Shown: positions 8,954 through 16,024 of the stretch, in pieces
How the letters are laid out: each line of letters opens with the position of its first letter
Numbering within the stretch: position 1 is the stretch's first letter
Assembly (NCBI GenBank): GCA_003245395.1
Contig: QKDF01000241.1
Coordinates: forward strand, 1-16,174
DNA: 16,174 nt
Direction: 5' to 3'
Origin: Clostridia bacterium
Lineage (GTDB): Bacteria > Bacillota > Clostridia > Oscillospirales > Oscillospiraceae
The notes under the pieces: generated by a model
Told to the model about the DNA's origin: nothing
What the model saw: only the letters and a program-made list of their open reading frames with translations
Database searches by the model: none
Made by a program: the position numbers and the translations under genes

Positions 8954-9853
8954 ATGTCAAACATTACAAAAACAGCCATGATTACCGTCTGCGGCCGGCC
9001 CAATGTGGGCAAGTCCAGCCTGACCAATTCCCTGGTGGGCGAAAAGGTTGCCATCGTCTCCAACAAGGCCCAGACCACTCGCAACCGTATCTGCGGCGTG
9101 GTGAACAAAGGAAACACCCAGTTTGTCCTGATGGATACGCCGGGCCTACACAAGCCGAAGTCCGCGTTGGGGGACTACATGGTCAAGGTCGTCACCGCCA
9201 GCCTGTCCGACGTGGACTGCGCCCTGCTGCTGGTGGAGCCCATCGCTCATGTGGGTGCGCCGGAGCAGGCACTGATTGCCCGTATCCGGGAAGAGCATAT
9301 TCCCGCCATTTTGTGCATCAACAAAATCGATACGGTGATTGCCGACGAACTGCTGCCGGTGATTGCCGCCTACAACGAGGCATGGGACGGCTTCGAGGCC
9401 ATCATCCCCATCTCCGCCCATACCGGAGCTGGGCTGGATGACCTGCTGCATGAAATGGAAAAGTTTGCCCAGGAGGGCCCGCAGCTGTTCCCGGACGGAC
9501 AGACCTCCGACCAGCCGGAGCGGCAGGTGATGGGGGAGATTCTGCGGGAAAAGCTGCTGCTGTGCCTGGATAAAGAGATTCCCCACGGCACCGCCATAGA
9601 GCTGACGAAATTCTCCGAGCGGGACTCCGGCGTCATCGACGTGGACGCCACCATCTACTGCGAAAAGGCCAGCCACAAGGGCATCATCATCGGTAAGCAG
9701 GGCGCCATGCTGAAGAAAATCAGCACGATGGCGCGGCAGGACATGGAAAAATTTATGGGCACCAAGGTCTATCTGGAAACCTGGGTCAAGGTCAAGGAAA
9801 ATTGGCGCGAAAACGTCAATTACGTCCGCGGCTTTGGCTATCACGACAACTGA
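8954..9853 (+). CDS. era: GTPase Era, 30S ribosome assembly factor
   Basis: Essential-type GTPase of 299 residues that binds the 3' end of 16S rRNA during 30S maturation and is linked to cell-cycle control. The N-terminal G domain has G1 GRPNVGKSS at 14-22, a TTRNRI G2/switch I region, G3 DTPG at 61-64, G4 NKID at 123-126 and G5 ISAHTG shortly after. The C-terminal KH domain is present, with its GxxG loop GKQG at 247-250 and the usual C-terminal block RENVNYVRGFGY. Length is normal (about 300). It starts at ATG 8954 after a modest GAGG site. It heads the series era, yqzL-like, recO, mutS2 and has its own likely promoter just upstream. Confidence 0.99.
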   Translation: MSNITKTAMITVCGRPNVGKSSLTNSLVGEKVAIVSNKAQTTRNRICGVVNKGNTQFVLMDTPGLHKPKSALGDYMVKVVTASLSDVDCALLLVEPIAHVGAPEQALIARIREEHIPAILCINKIDTVIADELLPVIAAYNEAWDGFEAIIPISAHTGAGLDDLLHEMEKFAQEGPQLFPDGQTSDQPERQVMGEILREKLLLCLDKEIPHGTAIELTKFSERDSGVIDVDATIYCEKASHKGIIIGKQGAMLKKISTMARQDMEKFMGTKVYLETWVKVKENWRENVNYVRGFGYHDN

Positions 9854-9926
9854 TCCGGCCTTACCCACACATTCCCTCGCATGGTTTCGACAAAAAAAGC
9901 CACGCTAAACCCGAGGTGATGGCTTT

Positions 9927-10034
9927 ATGAACGCTGAAAATTATTTGACGCTGTTTCTGGAAACCGGCGCACCGGAATACTATCTTCTGTATCGGGAATT
10001 GCTGGAGGAGGGAGCCGTCTCCGCCTCCGCGTAA
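9927..10034 (+). CDS. yqzL: YqzL-like small protein (35 aa)
   Basis: Short reading frame between era and recO. It has an excellent ribosome binding site, GAGGTGA at 9913-9919, 7 bp before ATG 9927, and ends at TAA 10032-10034. That stop merges into the AAGGAGG site of recO, so the two are likely coupled. The peptide begins MNAENYLTLFLETGAPEYY and continues LLYRELLEEG. The pattern of an aromatic/Phe start, then TG, then YLLY.E resembles Bacillus subtilis YqzL (about 47 residues), which occupies the same place between era and recO. This copy is shorter, ending soon after the conserved helix in a Ser/Ala-rich tail. Function is unknown in the family. The gene is well supported by start, spacing and synteny; the family name is from memory of the YqzL pattern. 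Confidence 0.8.
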   Translation: MNAENYLTLFLETGAPEYYLLYRELLEEGAVSASA

Positions 10035-10045
10035 GGAGGTGGCCC

Positions 10046-10807
10046 ATGGCTCCGACGGCATATCTGGTAACCAGGGGCGCGGTGCTGCGGGAGACGGAGA
10101 CAAAGGAGACAGACAAAATCCTCACCGTTCTCACGCCCGACCTGGGGAAGATTCCTGTAATTGCCCGGGGCGCCCGGCGCAAGAATTCCCGCTTTGCGGC
10201 AGTATGTCAGATGCTGGCTTACGCAGAGCTGACGCTCTATCAAAAGGGCGATTGGTACTACCTCGACGAGGGGGCCACACTGGAGCTGTTTTCAGGCCTG
10301 CGGAAGGATTTTGAGGCTCTGGCTCTTGGCTGTTACTTTGCCGAGCTCACCGAGGCGGTGACTGCCCATGGCGAAGAATCCGCCGCCCTGCTGTCACACC
10401 TGCTCAATGGGCTGTATGCGCTGGATAAACTAAAAAAACCGCATCCTCTGGTAAAGGCGGCCTTTGAACTGAAACTGCTGTGTCTGGCGGGCTATGAGCC
10501 GCTGGCAGCCGAATGCGCCGTATGCGGTGCGGAGGAACCGACAGATGCCCGGCTGGACGTGGTACAGGGCGTATTGTGCTGTGCCGCCTGCGTTGACAAG
10601 GGAAAAGGGTTGTCACTTCCGCTGAATCCGGAAGCGGTCGCTGCCCTGCGGCATGTTGTTTACGGCGACCCGAAGCGGCTCTACTCCTTTACACTCACCG
10701 GGACGGGTCTTAAGCAGCTGGGCGACGCGGCGGAGAGCTACGCTGCCGCCCAGCTGGAGCGAGGATTCCGAACGCTGGACTACTATAAATCCCTGTCGAA
10801 TTCATGA
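10046..10807 (+). CDS. recO: DNA repair protein RecO
   Basis: RecFOR-pathway mediator of 253 residues that helps load RecA onto SSB-coated single-stranded DNA and anneals strands. The N-terminal OB-fold shows the family pattern: LVTRGAVLRETETKETDKIL, then VIARGARRKNSRFAA, then YAELTLYQKGDWYYL. The middle and C-terminal part is helical. A four-cysteine zinc site is visible as CAVC at 157-160 and CAAC at 179-182. Length is normal (about 240-260). ATG 10046 is preceded by a perfect AAGGAGG at 10033-10039 that overlaps the stop of the yqzL-like gene. It follows era as in many Bacillota, and mutS2 begins 45 bp downstream. Confidence 0.96.
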   Translation: MAPTAYLVTRGAVLRETETKETDKILTVLTPDLGKIPVIARGARRKNSRFAAVCQMLAYAELTLYQKGDWYYLDEGATLELFSGLRKDFEALALGCYFAELTEAVTAHGEESAALLSHLLNGLYALDKLKKPHPLVKAAFELKLLCLAGYEPLAAECAVCGAEEPTDARLDVVQGVLCCAACVDKGKGLSLPLNPEAVAALRHVVYGDPKRLYSFTLTGTGLKQLGDAAESYAAAQLERGFRTLDYYKSLSNS

Positions 10808-10821
10808 TACATTTTGTAGTA

Positions 10822-10842
10822 TTTCGTTTGATTTATACGAAA
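10822..10842. repeat. 6-bp inverted repeat before the mutS2 ribosome binding site
   Basis: Arms TTTCGT (10822-10827) and ACGAAA (10837-10842) enclose 9 AT-rich bases in the 45-bp recO-mutS2 gap. The right arm runs into the AAAAGGA ribosome binding site of mutS2, so a hairpin could affect translation start. The stem is weak. The gap holds no convincing promoter. Confidence 0.3.
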
Positions 10843-10852
10843 AGGACATAAT

Positions 10853-13246
10853 ATGAGCGAATTATTTGAAAAATCCATCCGAACGCTGGAGCTGCCGCGG
10901 GTGCTGGCCCTGTTGGCGGAGCAGGCGGTGAGCCAGGAGGCCAAGCGCCGCGCTCTTTCCATCAGCCCGGAGACGGAGACGGAAGAGGTCCTGCGGCTGC
11001 AGGACCAAACGGATGCGGCCAGGGCTATGATCGGACTGCGGGGTTCACCGTCCTTTTCCGGCGTAAAGCCTGTGGCGGAGGCGCTGGATCGGGCGGACCG
11101 GGGCGGCGCACTCAACACCCGGGAGCTGCTGACCATTGCAGGCGTATTGACCGCGGCGCGGCGGACACGGGAGTATTTTAACGACGACGCCCAGGAGAAG
11201 ACCGCCATCGACCATTTGTTTCTCTCCCTTCACGGCAACCGCTTTCTGGAAGACAAGATCAAGACCGCCATTGTGGACGAGGACACTATCTCCGACAATG
11301 CCAGCCCGGAGCTGGCCGATATCCGGCGGAAAATGCGGGCGGCACAGGCGAAAAGCCGCCAGATTCTCCAGCGGATCATCTCCTCGCCTTCCTACAGCAA
11401 AGTGCTGCAGGAGAGCATTATCACCCAACGGGACGGGCGGTTTGTAGTGCCGGTGAAAGCCGAGCACAAGGGCGACCTGGCTGGCCTGGTGCACGACATC
11501 TCCTCTTCCGGAGCGACGCTGTTTGTGGAGCCGATGGGCGTGGTGCAGGCCAACAACGAACTGATGGAGCTGGGGGCCAAGGAAAAAAAGGAAATTGATC
11601 GGATTCTGGCGGAGCTGTCCGCCGATACCGCCAATCACCGGGAGGACATCCGGTGGGACTACGACACCCTGGTGCATCTGGATCTCATTTTTGCCCGGGG
11701 GCAGCTGTCTTATAGAATGGACGCGATGCGCCCGGAAATCCGCCGGGATGGGGGAATTGTGCTGCGCAAGGCGCGCCATCCGTTGCTGAACCCCAAGAGC
11801 GCGGTACCCATTGACATTCAGCTGGGGGATACCTTCGATACGCTGGTCATCACCGGCCCCAACACCGGCGGCAAGACCGTGTCGCTGAAAACACTGGGGC
11901 TGCTGACGCTGATGACCCAGTGCGGACTGCATATCCCCGCCGCTTCCGGCAGCGCGGTGTCCGTGTACCGGGCGGTGCTGGCGGACGTGGGAGACGAGCA
12001 GAGCATCGAGCAGAGTTTGTCCACCTTCTCCGCCCACATGGTGAACATCGTGGGGATTTTGCAGGAGACAGACAAAAAGACGTTGGTGCTGTTCGACGAG
12101 TTGGGGGCCGGCACCGACCCCGTGGAGGGCGCGGCTCTTGCCGTGGCCATCATAGGGCGTGTGCGCCGCAGCGGCGCGCGTATGGCGGCCACCACCCATT
12201 ATGCCGAGTTGAAGACCTTTGCCATGACCACTGCGGGGGTGGAAAACGCCTCCTGCGAATTTGACGTGGAGACGCTGTGCCCCACCTATCGGCTGCTCAT
12301 CGGCATCCCCGGCAAGTCCAATGCCTTTGCAATCTCCAAACGGTTGGGATTGCCGGACGACGTAATCGAGGATGCCAAGGCGCAGATGTCCGGCGAGAGC
12401 GTCCGGTTTGAGGATATCCTCACAGAGCTGGAGCGCAAGCGGCAGGCGCTGGAGAAACGCCAGGTGGAAATCGACCGGCTTGCCCAGCAGCGGGAGGAGG
12501 ACGCCCGGAAGGCAAAAGAGTTCCGCCAGCAGATGGAGCGGGCAAAGGAAAATGCCCGCAGCCGGGGCGAGGCAGAGGCTCGCCGTGTCCTGCAGGACGC
12601 AAAAGAGACTGCCGACCAGACGTTCCGTGAACTGGCGGAACTACGCCGCCAGCAGGCCAGAGCCGACGCGGCTCAAAACCTGAACGATGCCCAGACGGCC
12701 ATCCGTGCCGGCTTAAATCAGGCACAGGATCGGCTGCGGGAGCGGAATCAGGAATCTGAGCCTATTCCTGCGCCCAGCCGTCCCATTCGGGAGGGGGATC
12801 TTGTGGAGATTCCCGGCGTGCAGACGCCCGCTCAGGTGGTGTCCGTGGGTAAGGACGGGACACTGCAGCTGAAGGCGGGCGTATTGAAAATGAAAGCGAA
12901 AGCCGGGGAAGTGCGGCTGATTGAGGACGGAGAGAACAGAAAAAAGAAGCCTGCCCTCACCGTGCGCCAGAGCGCCGCGCGACAGCTGCGCTCCCTCTCT
13001 GCCGCAGCGTCGGAACTGGACATCCGGGGTATGGAGACGCTGGAGGCCGAAAACGTAGTGGAAAACTTTCTCTCCAGCGCAGTCATGGGTCGGCTGGAGA
13101 CAGTGACCATCATTCACGGCAAAGGCACCGGCGCATTGCGCAAGGCGGTACACGATATTTTGCGCCGCAGCCGGGTGGTCAAGTCTTTCCGCCTGGGCGT
13201 CTACGGCGAGGGCGAGGCGGGCGTCACCGTGGTCACGCTGAAATGA
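10853..13246 (+). CDS. mutS2: MutS2 family ATPase with C-terminal Smr endonuclease domain
   Basis: Protein of 797 residues, close to the family norm of about 785. After an N-terminal core and clamp-like helices comes the MutS-type ATPase: Walker A GPNTGGKT at 335-342, the STFSAHM motif, Walker B FDELGAGTDP with Asp415-Glu416, and the TTHYAELK switch. A long charged coiled coil (roughly residues 500-630) leads to a KOW-like beta segment (EGDLVEIPGV onward). It ends in an Smr domain with LDIRG at 722-726 and HGKGTGALR from His755, the nuclease signature. The mismatch-recognition domain of MutS1 is absent. Family members have been tied both to suppression of recombination and to resolving collided ribosomes; the sequence cannot decide between them. 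ATG 10853 follows AAAAGGA. It is the last gene before a new promoter. Confidence 0.98.
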   Translation: MSELFEKSIRTLELPRVLALLAEQAVSQEAKRRALSISPETETEEVLRLQDQTDAARAMIGLRGSPSFSGVKPVAEALDRADRGGALNTRELLTIAGVLTAARRTREYFNDDAQEKTAIDHLFLSLHGNRFLEDKIKTAIVDEDTISDNASPELADIRRKMRAAQAKSRQILQRIISSPSYSKVLQESIITQRDGRFVVPVKAEHKGDLAGLVHDISSSGATLFVEPMGVVQANNELMELGAKEKKEIDRILAELSADTANHREDIRWDYDTLVHLDLIFARGQLSYRMDAMRPEIRRDGGIVLRKARHPLLNPKSAVPIDIQLGDTFDTLVITGPNTGGKTVSLKTLGLLTLMTQCGLHIPAASGSAVSVYRAVLADVGDEQSIEQSLSTFSAHMVNIVGILQETDKKTLVLFDELGAGTDPVEGAALAVAIIGRVRRSGARMAATTHYAELKTFAMTTAGVENASCEFDVETLCPTYRLLIGIPGKSNAFAISKRLGLPDDVIEDAKAQMSGESVRFEDILTELERKRQALEKRQVEIDRLAQQREEDARKAKEFRQQMERAKENARSRGEAEARRVLQDAKETADQTFRELAELRRQQARADAAQNLNDAQTAIRAGLNQAQDRLRERNQESEPIPAPSRPIREGDLVEIPGVQTPAQVVSVGKDGTLQLKAGVLKMKAKAGEVRLIEDGENRKKKPALTVRQSAARQLRSLSAAASELDIRGMETLEAENVVENFLSSAVMGRLETVTIIHGKGTGALRKAVHDILRRSRVVKSFRLGVYGEGEAGVTVVTLK

Positions 13247-13253
13247 CGCGCCC

Positions 13254-13282
13254 TTGCGGTTTGTCCCTGAATTTGGTATACT
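13254..13282 (+). promoter_or_regulatory. promoter of the nucleoside phosphorylase-mscS pair
   Basis: TTGCGG (13254-13259) and TATACT (13277-13282) are separated by 17 bp, and a TGG directly before the second box makes an extended -10. The predicted start near 13289 gives a leader of about 47 bases. It begins 8 bp after the mutS2 stop, so these genes can be transcribed independently of the era-mutS2 operon. Confidence 0.65.
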
Positions 13283-13335
13283 GAATTTCCATCCGCCGCT
13301 GTTCCGGCGAAAATTTGAAATCTGAGGTGAAGGAT

Positions 13336-14109
13336 ATGCACGACCTTCCGAAGCAATATCATATCGCCTGTGCAAAGGGCGACGTGGGACGTTATTGTAT
13401 CCTGCCCGGCGATCCGGGACGGGTTCCCGCCATCGCGGCGCTGTTTGACGACGCCCACAAAGTGGCGCAGAATCGGGAATTCACCACCTATACCGGCACG
13501 CTTCTGGGTGAGACCGTCTCCGTCTGCTCTACGGGCATCGGCGGGCCCTCCGCCTCCATTGCTATGGAGGAGCTGCACAAATGCGGCGCGGATACATTCA
13601 TCCGCACGGGTACCTGCGGCGGCATCGCTCTGGAGGTCAAGTCCGGCGATATCGTGGTGGCCACCGGCGCCATCCGGTACGAGCATACGAGTTTGGAGTA
13701 CGCTCCCATTGAATTCCCGGCGGTTGCGGATCTGGAGATCGCCAACTGTCTGGTGCAGGCCACGAAAAACCTGGGCTATCCGCTCCACACCGGCGTGGTG
13801 CAGTGCAAAGACAGCTTTTACGGCCAGCACAGCCCGGACGCCTCTCCGGTGTCCTATGAGCTCAAGGCAAAGTGGGAATCCTGGAAGCGGCTGGGAGTCA
13901 AGGCCAGTGAGATGGAATCCGCCGCACTGTTTGTGGTGGCGGCAGCGCTGGGTGTGCGGTGCGGCTCCTGCTTCCATGTGGTGTGGAATCAGGAGCGGGA
14001 GGCCGCCGGTCTGGACCAGAGTATGAGTGAGGACACCACTGCTTCCGTGCGTGTGGCCGTGGAGGCGCTGAAGCTGCTGATTGCGTCCGATCGGGCACAG
14101 GGACAATAA
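13336..14109 (+). CDS. nucleoside phosphorylase, uridine phosphorylase-like
   Basis: Cytoplasmic salvage enzyme of the NP-I family (257 residues), expected to split a nucleoside with phosphate into base and ribose-1-phosphate. Motifs follow E. coli Udp: the phosphate-binding [13 protein letters not shown] near the start, [30 protein letters not shown] with phosphate-site Arg90, [15 protein letters not shown], and the ribose-binding EMES at 192-195. The Gln of the uracil site is kept (GQHS, Gln164), but the positions of E. coli Arg168 and Arg223 appear to be Ser166 and Gln219 (NQERE), so substrate choice is uncertain. A TTG codon at 13315 would add seven residues, but ATG 13336 is preferred because GAGGTGAAGGA lies just upstream and the protein then begins like its relatives. 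The MscS gene starts 10 bp downstream. Confidence 0.93.
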   Translation: MHDLPKQYHIACAKGDVGRYCILPGDPGRVPAIAALFDDAHKVAQNREFTTYTGTLLGETVSVCSTGIGGPSASIAMEELHKCGADTFIRTGTCGGIALEVKSGDIVVATGAIRYEHTSLEYAPIEFPAVADLEIANCLVQATKNLGYPLHTGVVQCKDSFYGQHSPDASPVSYELKAKWESWKRLGVKASEMESAALFVVAAALGVRCGSCFHVVWNQEREAAGLDQSMSEDTTASVRVAVEALKLLIASDRAQGQ

Positions 14110-14119
14110 GGGGGTTGAC

Positions 14120-14950
14120 ATGGATTTATCACAGCTATTCAATACAGGCGCGGGCAAAATCGGCACGAAGGCTCTGACGGTGGGCGACTGGCTTTCCGCG
14201 GCTGCAACATTGCTGATTTGCCTGCTGGCGATCCATCTGCTGATGAAAGTTCTGCATCGCCTGGCGGGAAAGAGCAAGCTGGATGCACGGGTGCAGAAAT
14301 ATTTGCTCTCCGGCCTGAAAATGGTTCTGTACATCATTACCGGTATCATTGTGGTGGATTCGCTGGGCATTCCGGTGACATCACTGGTTGCGATTTTGTC
14401 GGTTGGTTCCTTGGGTATCACACTGGCAGCGGAGGATATTCTGGGCAACGTGGCGGGCGGACTGGTGCTGCTGTCCTCCCGACCGTTTAATATCGGAGAT
14501 CTGATTGAAAGCGACGGTGTGACCGGAACGGTGGAGGAGATCACCCTGAATCACACCAAGGTGCAAACCTTTGACGGACTGACGGTGCTGGTACCCAATA
14601 AGACGGTCTCCTCAGCAAAGTTGACCAACTACACGGCCCTGGGCCGCCGCCGGGTCGCATGGAAAATGAGCGCGTCTTATGACGCGCCCACAGAGACAGT
14701 GAAGGCCGCCTGCATGACGGCCATGGAGCGGACGGAACTGGTGCTGCAGGACCCGGCCCCTGCCGTCTACCTCACGGGGTACGGCTCCAGTGCCATCGAG
14801 TATTCCGTTTACTGCTGGTCCAAGGCGGAGGATTACTGGACGGTATATGTGGCGCTGGGGGAAAATTTGCGTACCGCCTTTGCTGAGCGGAATGTGGAGA
14901 TTACGTATGATCATCTCAATATCCATATTCTGGACGGCGAAAAATCCTGA
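14120..14950 (+). CDS. small-conductance mechanosensitive channel, MscS family
   Basis: Membrane channel of 276 residues that opens under membrane tension to release solutes during hypo-osmotic shock. Three membrane helices are visible: TM1 about 24-42, TM2 about 66-82, and the pore-lining TM3 about 86-115, with the Gly/Ala-rich pattern SVGSLGITLAAEDILGNVAGG. The MscS beta domain follows (FNIGDLIESDGVTGTVEEI, then VPNKTVSSAKLTNYT), then an alpha/beta C-terminal domain of the cytoplasmic cage. Size fits the minimal MscS architecture. ATG 14120 has AAGGGGG at 14108-14114, overlapping the stop of the phosphorylase gene; a longer form from 14081 would overlap that gene and lacks this site. It is the last gene before a strong terminator. 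Confidence 0.95.
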   Translation: MDLSQLFNTGAGKIGTKALTVGDWLSAAATLLICLLAIHLLMKVLHRLAGKSKLDARVQKYLLSGLKMVLYIITGIIVVDSLGIPVTSLVAILSVGSLGITLAAEDILGNVAGGLVLLSSRPFNIGDLIESDGVTGTVEEITLNHTKVQTFDGLTVLVPNKTVSSAKLTNYTALGRRRVAWKMSASYDAPTETVKAACMTAMERTELVLQDPAPAVYLTGYGSSAIEYSVYCWSKAEDYWTVYVALGENLRTAFAERNVEITYDHLNIHILDGEKS

Positions 14951-14960
14951 CGAGTCATAG

Positions 14961-15000
14961 AACAGCGGGGCGCACAAACTGTGCGCCCCGCTGTTTTTTT
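14961..15000 (+). terminator. strong rho-independent terminator after mscS
   Basis: A perfect 15-bp stem (AACAGCGGGGCGCAC, loop AAACT, then its complement, ending at 14995) is followed by T residues to 15000. It ends the plus-strand transcript 10 bp after the MscS stop. The minus-strand lysR stop codon (14999-15001) overlaps the T-tract, so the same hairpin forms right after lysR too, but on that strand no U-tract follows it and termination would be weaker. Confidence 0.95.
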
Positions 15001-15901
15001 ATGTGCGGCATGCTTCCGCCAGAGCTGCACCTGTCAGGCAGACGTAGTTTTCCAGCGCGTCGGGCAGGAATGTCTGACGCCGCTTCACACATCCAATCCG
15101 CACCCCCTGGCCCTCAGCCAGGGGCACGGCGGTGAGCAGCGGGTCTTCCGGGTCCAAAATACCGGTTCCGACGTTATAGCCGTCCGTGTGGGCCAGCAGG
15201 TCCCGCATGGTGCCCCGGTCGCTGAGGTAGATGATTTGGTCCGCGTCTCCGGCATAAGCGGGGGACTCGCTCAAATGCAGAGGCAGATCATCCTGCCGGT
15301 AGGTCAGGCAGGGATAGCCGGTCAGTTTTTCCAGAGGAATGACGGGCAATCCGGCCAAAGGGTGCCCTTTTCGAAGGAACACATGCTCTGTGGTGACGGC
15401 CAGCTCCCGAAACTCCAGCTCCCGATCGTGAAAGACTCGTTCAAAATAGGGGGCAGTACGGGGATTAAGGGAGAGAAAACCCACAATACTGCGGCTCTGA
15501 GCCACATCATCCACCACGTCTTCAGCCTTGCCCTCCCGGAATGAGATGGCATACCGTGGCCAGCGCTGGGCAAACTCCATCAGCGCCCCGCTCATGCAGC
15601 AGTAGTGCTGCGAGGAAACGGAGAGCTCTGAAGTCCGCACCGGAGCAGAGCGGTCAAAATGATAGGAGATGGCGCCTGCCTGCTCGATGAGCAGTTTGGC
15701 CATGAACAGTAGCTCCTGTCCGTCGGGCGTGAAGTCCACACCCTGGTTTGTCCGTTCCAGAATTACGATCCCCAGTTCCTGCTCCAGTTCCCGTACCGCT
15801 TTGCTGACGGCGGGCTGGGTCACATACAGGGCGCCCGCCGCTCGGCGGATGGAGTGGTGGGCTGCGATTTCCACGATGTAGCGGCATTGCTGTAAAGTCA
15901 T
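14999..15901 (-). CDS. LysR-family transcriptional regulator
   Basis: Regulator of 300 residues, the standard length. The N-terminal winged helix-turn-helix is clear: MTLQQCRYIVEIAAHHSIRR, then AAGALYVTQPAVSKAVRELE, then LGIVILERTNQGVDFTPDG, followed by a linker helix and a periplasmic-binding-protein-like effector domain. The effector is unknown. The start is placed at 15901 because a GGGAGG site lies about 8 bp upstream and LysR proteins begin at this point; an in-frame extension to 15946 would add 15 residues that do not resemble the family. It is convergent with mscS and divergent from a GNAT gene, which is its most likely target by the usual LysR arrangement. Its promoter overlaps that of the GNAT gene. 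Confidence 0.95.
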   Translation of the reverse strand: MTLQQCRYIVEIAAHHSIRRAAGALYVTQPAVSKAVRELEQELGIVILERTNQGVDFTPDGQELLFMAKLLIEQAGAISYHFDRSAPVRTSELSVSSQHYCCMSGALMEFAQRWPRYAISFREGKAEDVVDDVAQSRSIVGFLSLNPRTAPYFERVFHDRELEFRELAVTTEHVFLRKGHPLAGLPVIPLEKLTGYPCLTYRQDDLPLHLSESPAYAGDADQIIYLSDRGTMRDLLAHTDGYNVGTGILDPEDPLLTAVPLAEGQGVRIGCVKRRQTFLPDALENYVCLTGAALAEACRT

Positions 15902-15955
15902 ATGTGTATCCCTCCCGTAATAAAAAAAAGGAATCGCATCGGCCAACCAGCCGTT

Positions 15956-15986
15956 ATTTTACAGGCTGAATAGGCTGTGGTAAAAT
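15956..15986. promoter_or_regulatory. overlapping divergent promoters for lysR and the GNAT gene
   Basis: Plus strand: TTTACA (15958-15963), 17 bp, TAAAAT (15981-15986) with TGG before it as an extended -10. Minus strand: TTTACC (15984-15979), 17 bp, TAAAAT (15961-15956). Each -35 box largely overlaps the other promoter's -10 box, because perfect 7-bp arms ATTTTAC (15956-15962) and GTAAAAT (15980-15986) bracket the site. The predicted leaders are about 32 bases (GNAT) and 48 bases (lysR). Inside is a GGCTG direct repeat (15964-15968 and 15973-15977). Confidence 0.65.
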
Positions 15987-16024
15987 CAGATATCACCCAT
16001 GTCGGAAGATTGGAGAAGAAATTG

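Noticed and set aside
13315..13335. Upstream TTG start for the nucleoside phosphorylase
   Set aside because: The ribosome binding site lies inside this stretch and serves ATG 13336.
14115..14143. Consensus -35 TTGACA followed 17 bp later by TTCAAT at the start of mscS
   Set aside because: The -35 overlaps the start codon and the predicted transcript would begin inside the gene; the -10 match is weak. Probably chance.
15922..15953. Small stem CGGC/GCCG and a run of eight T in the lysR leader (minus strand), suggesting an attenuator
   Set aside because: The stem is only four pairs and lies about 10 bases before the T run, too far for a normal terminator.
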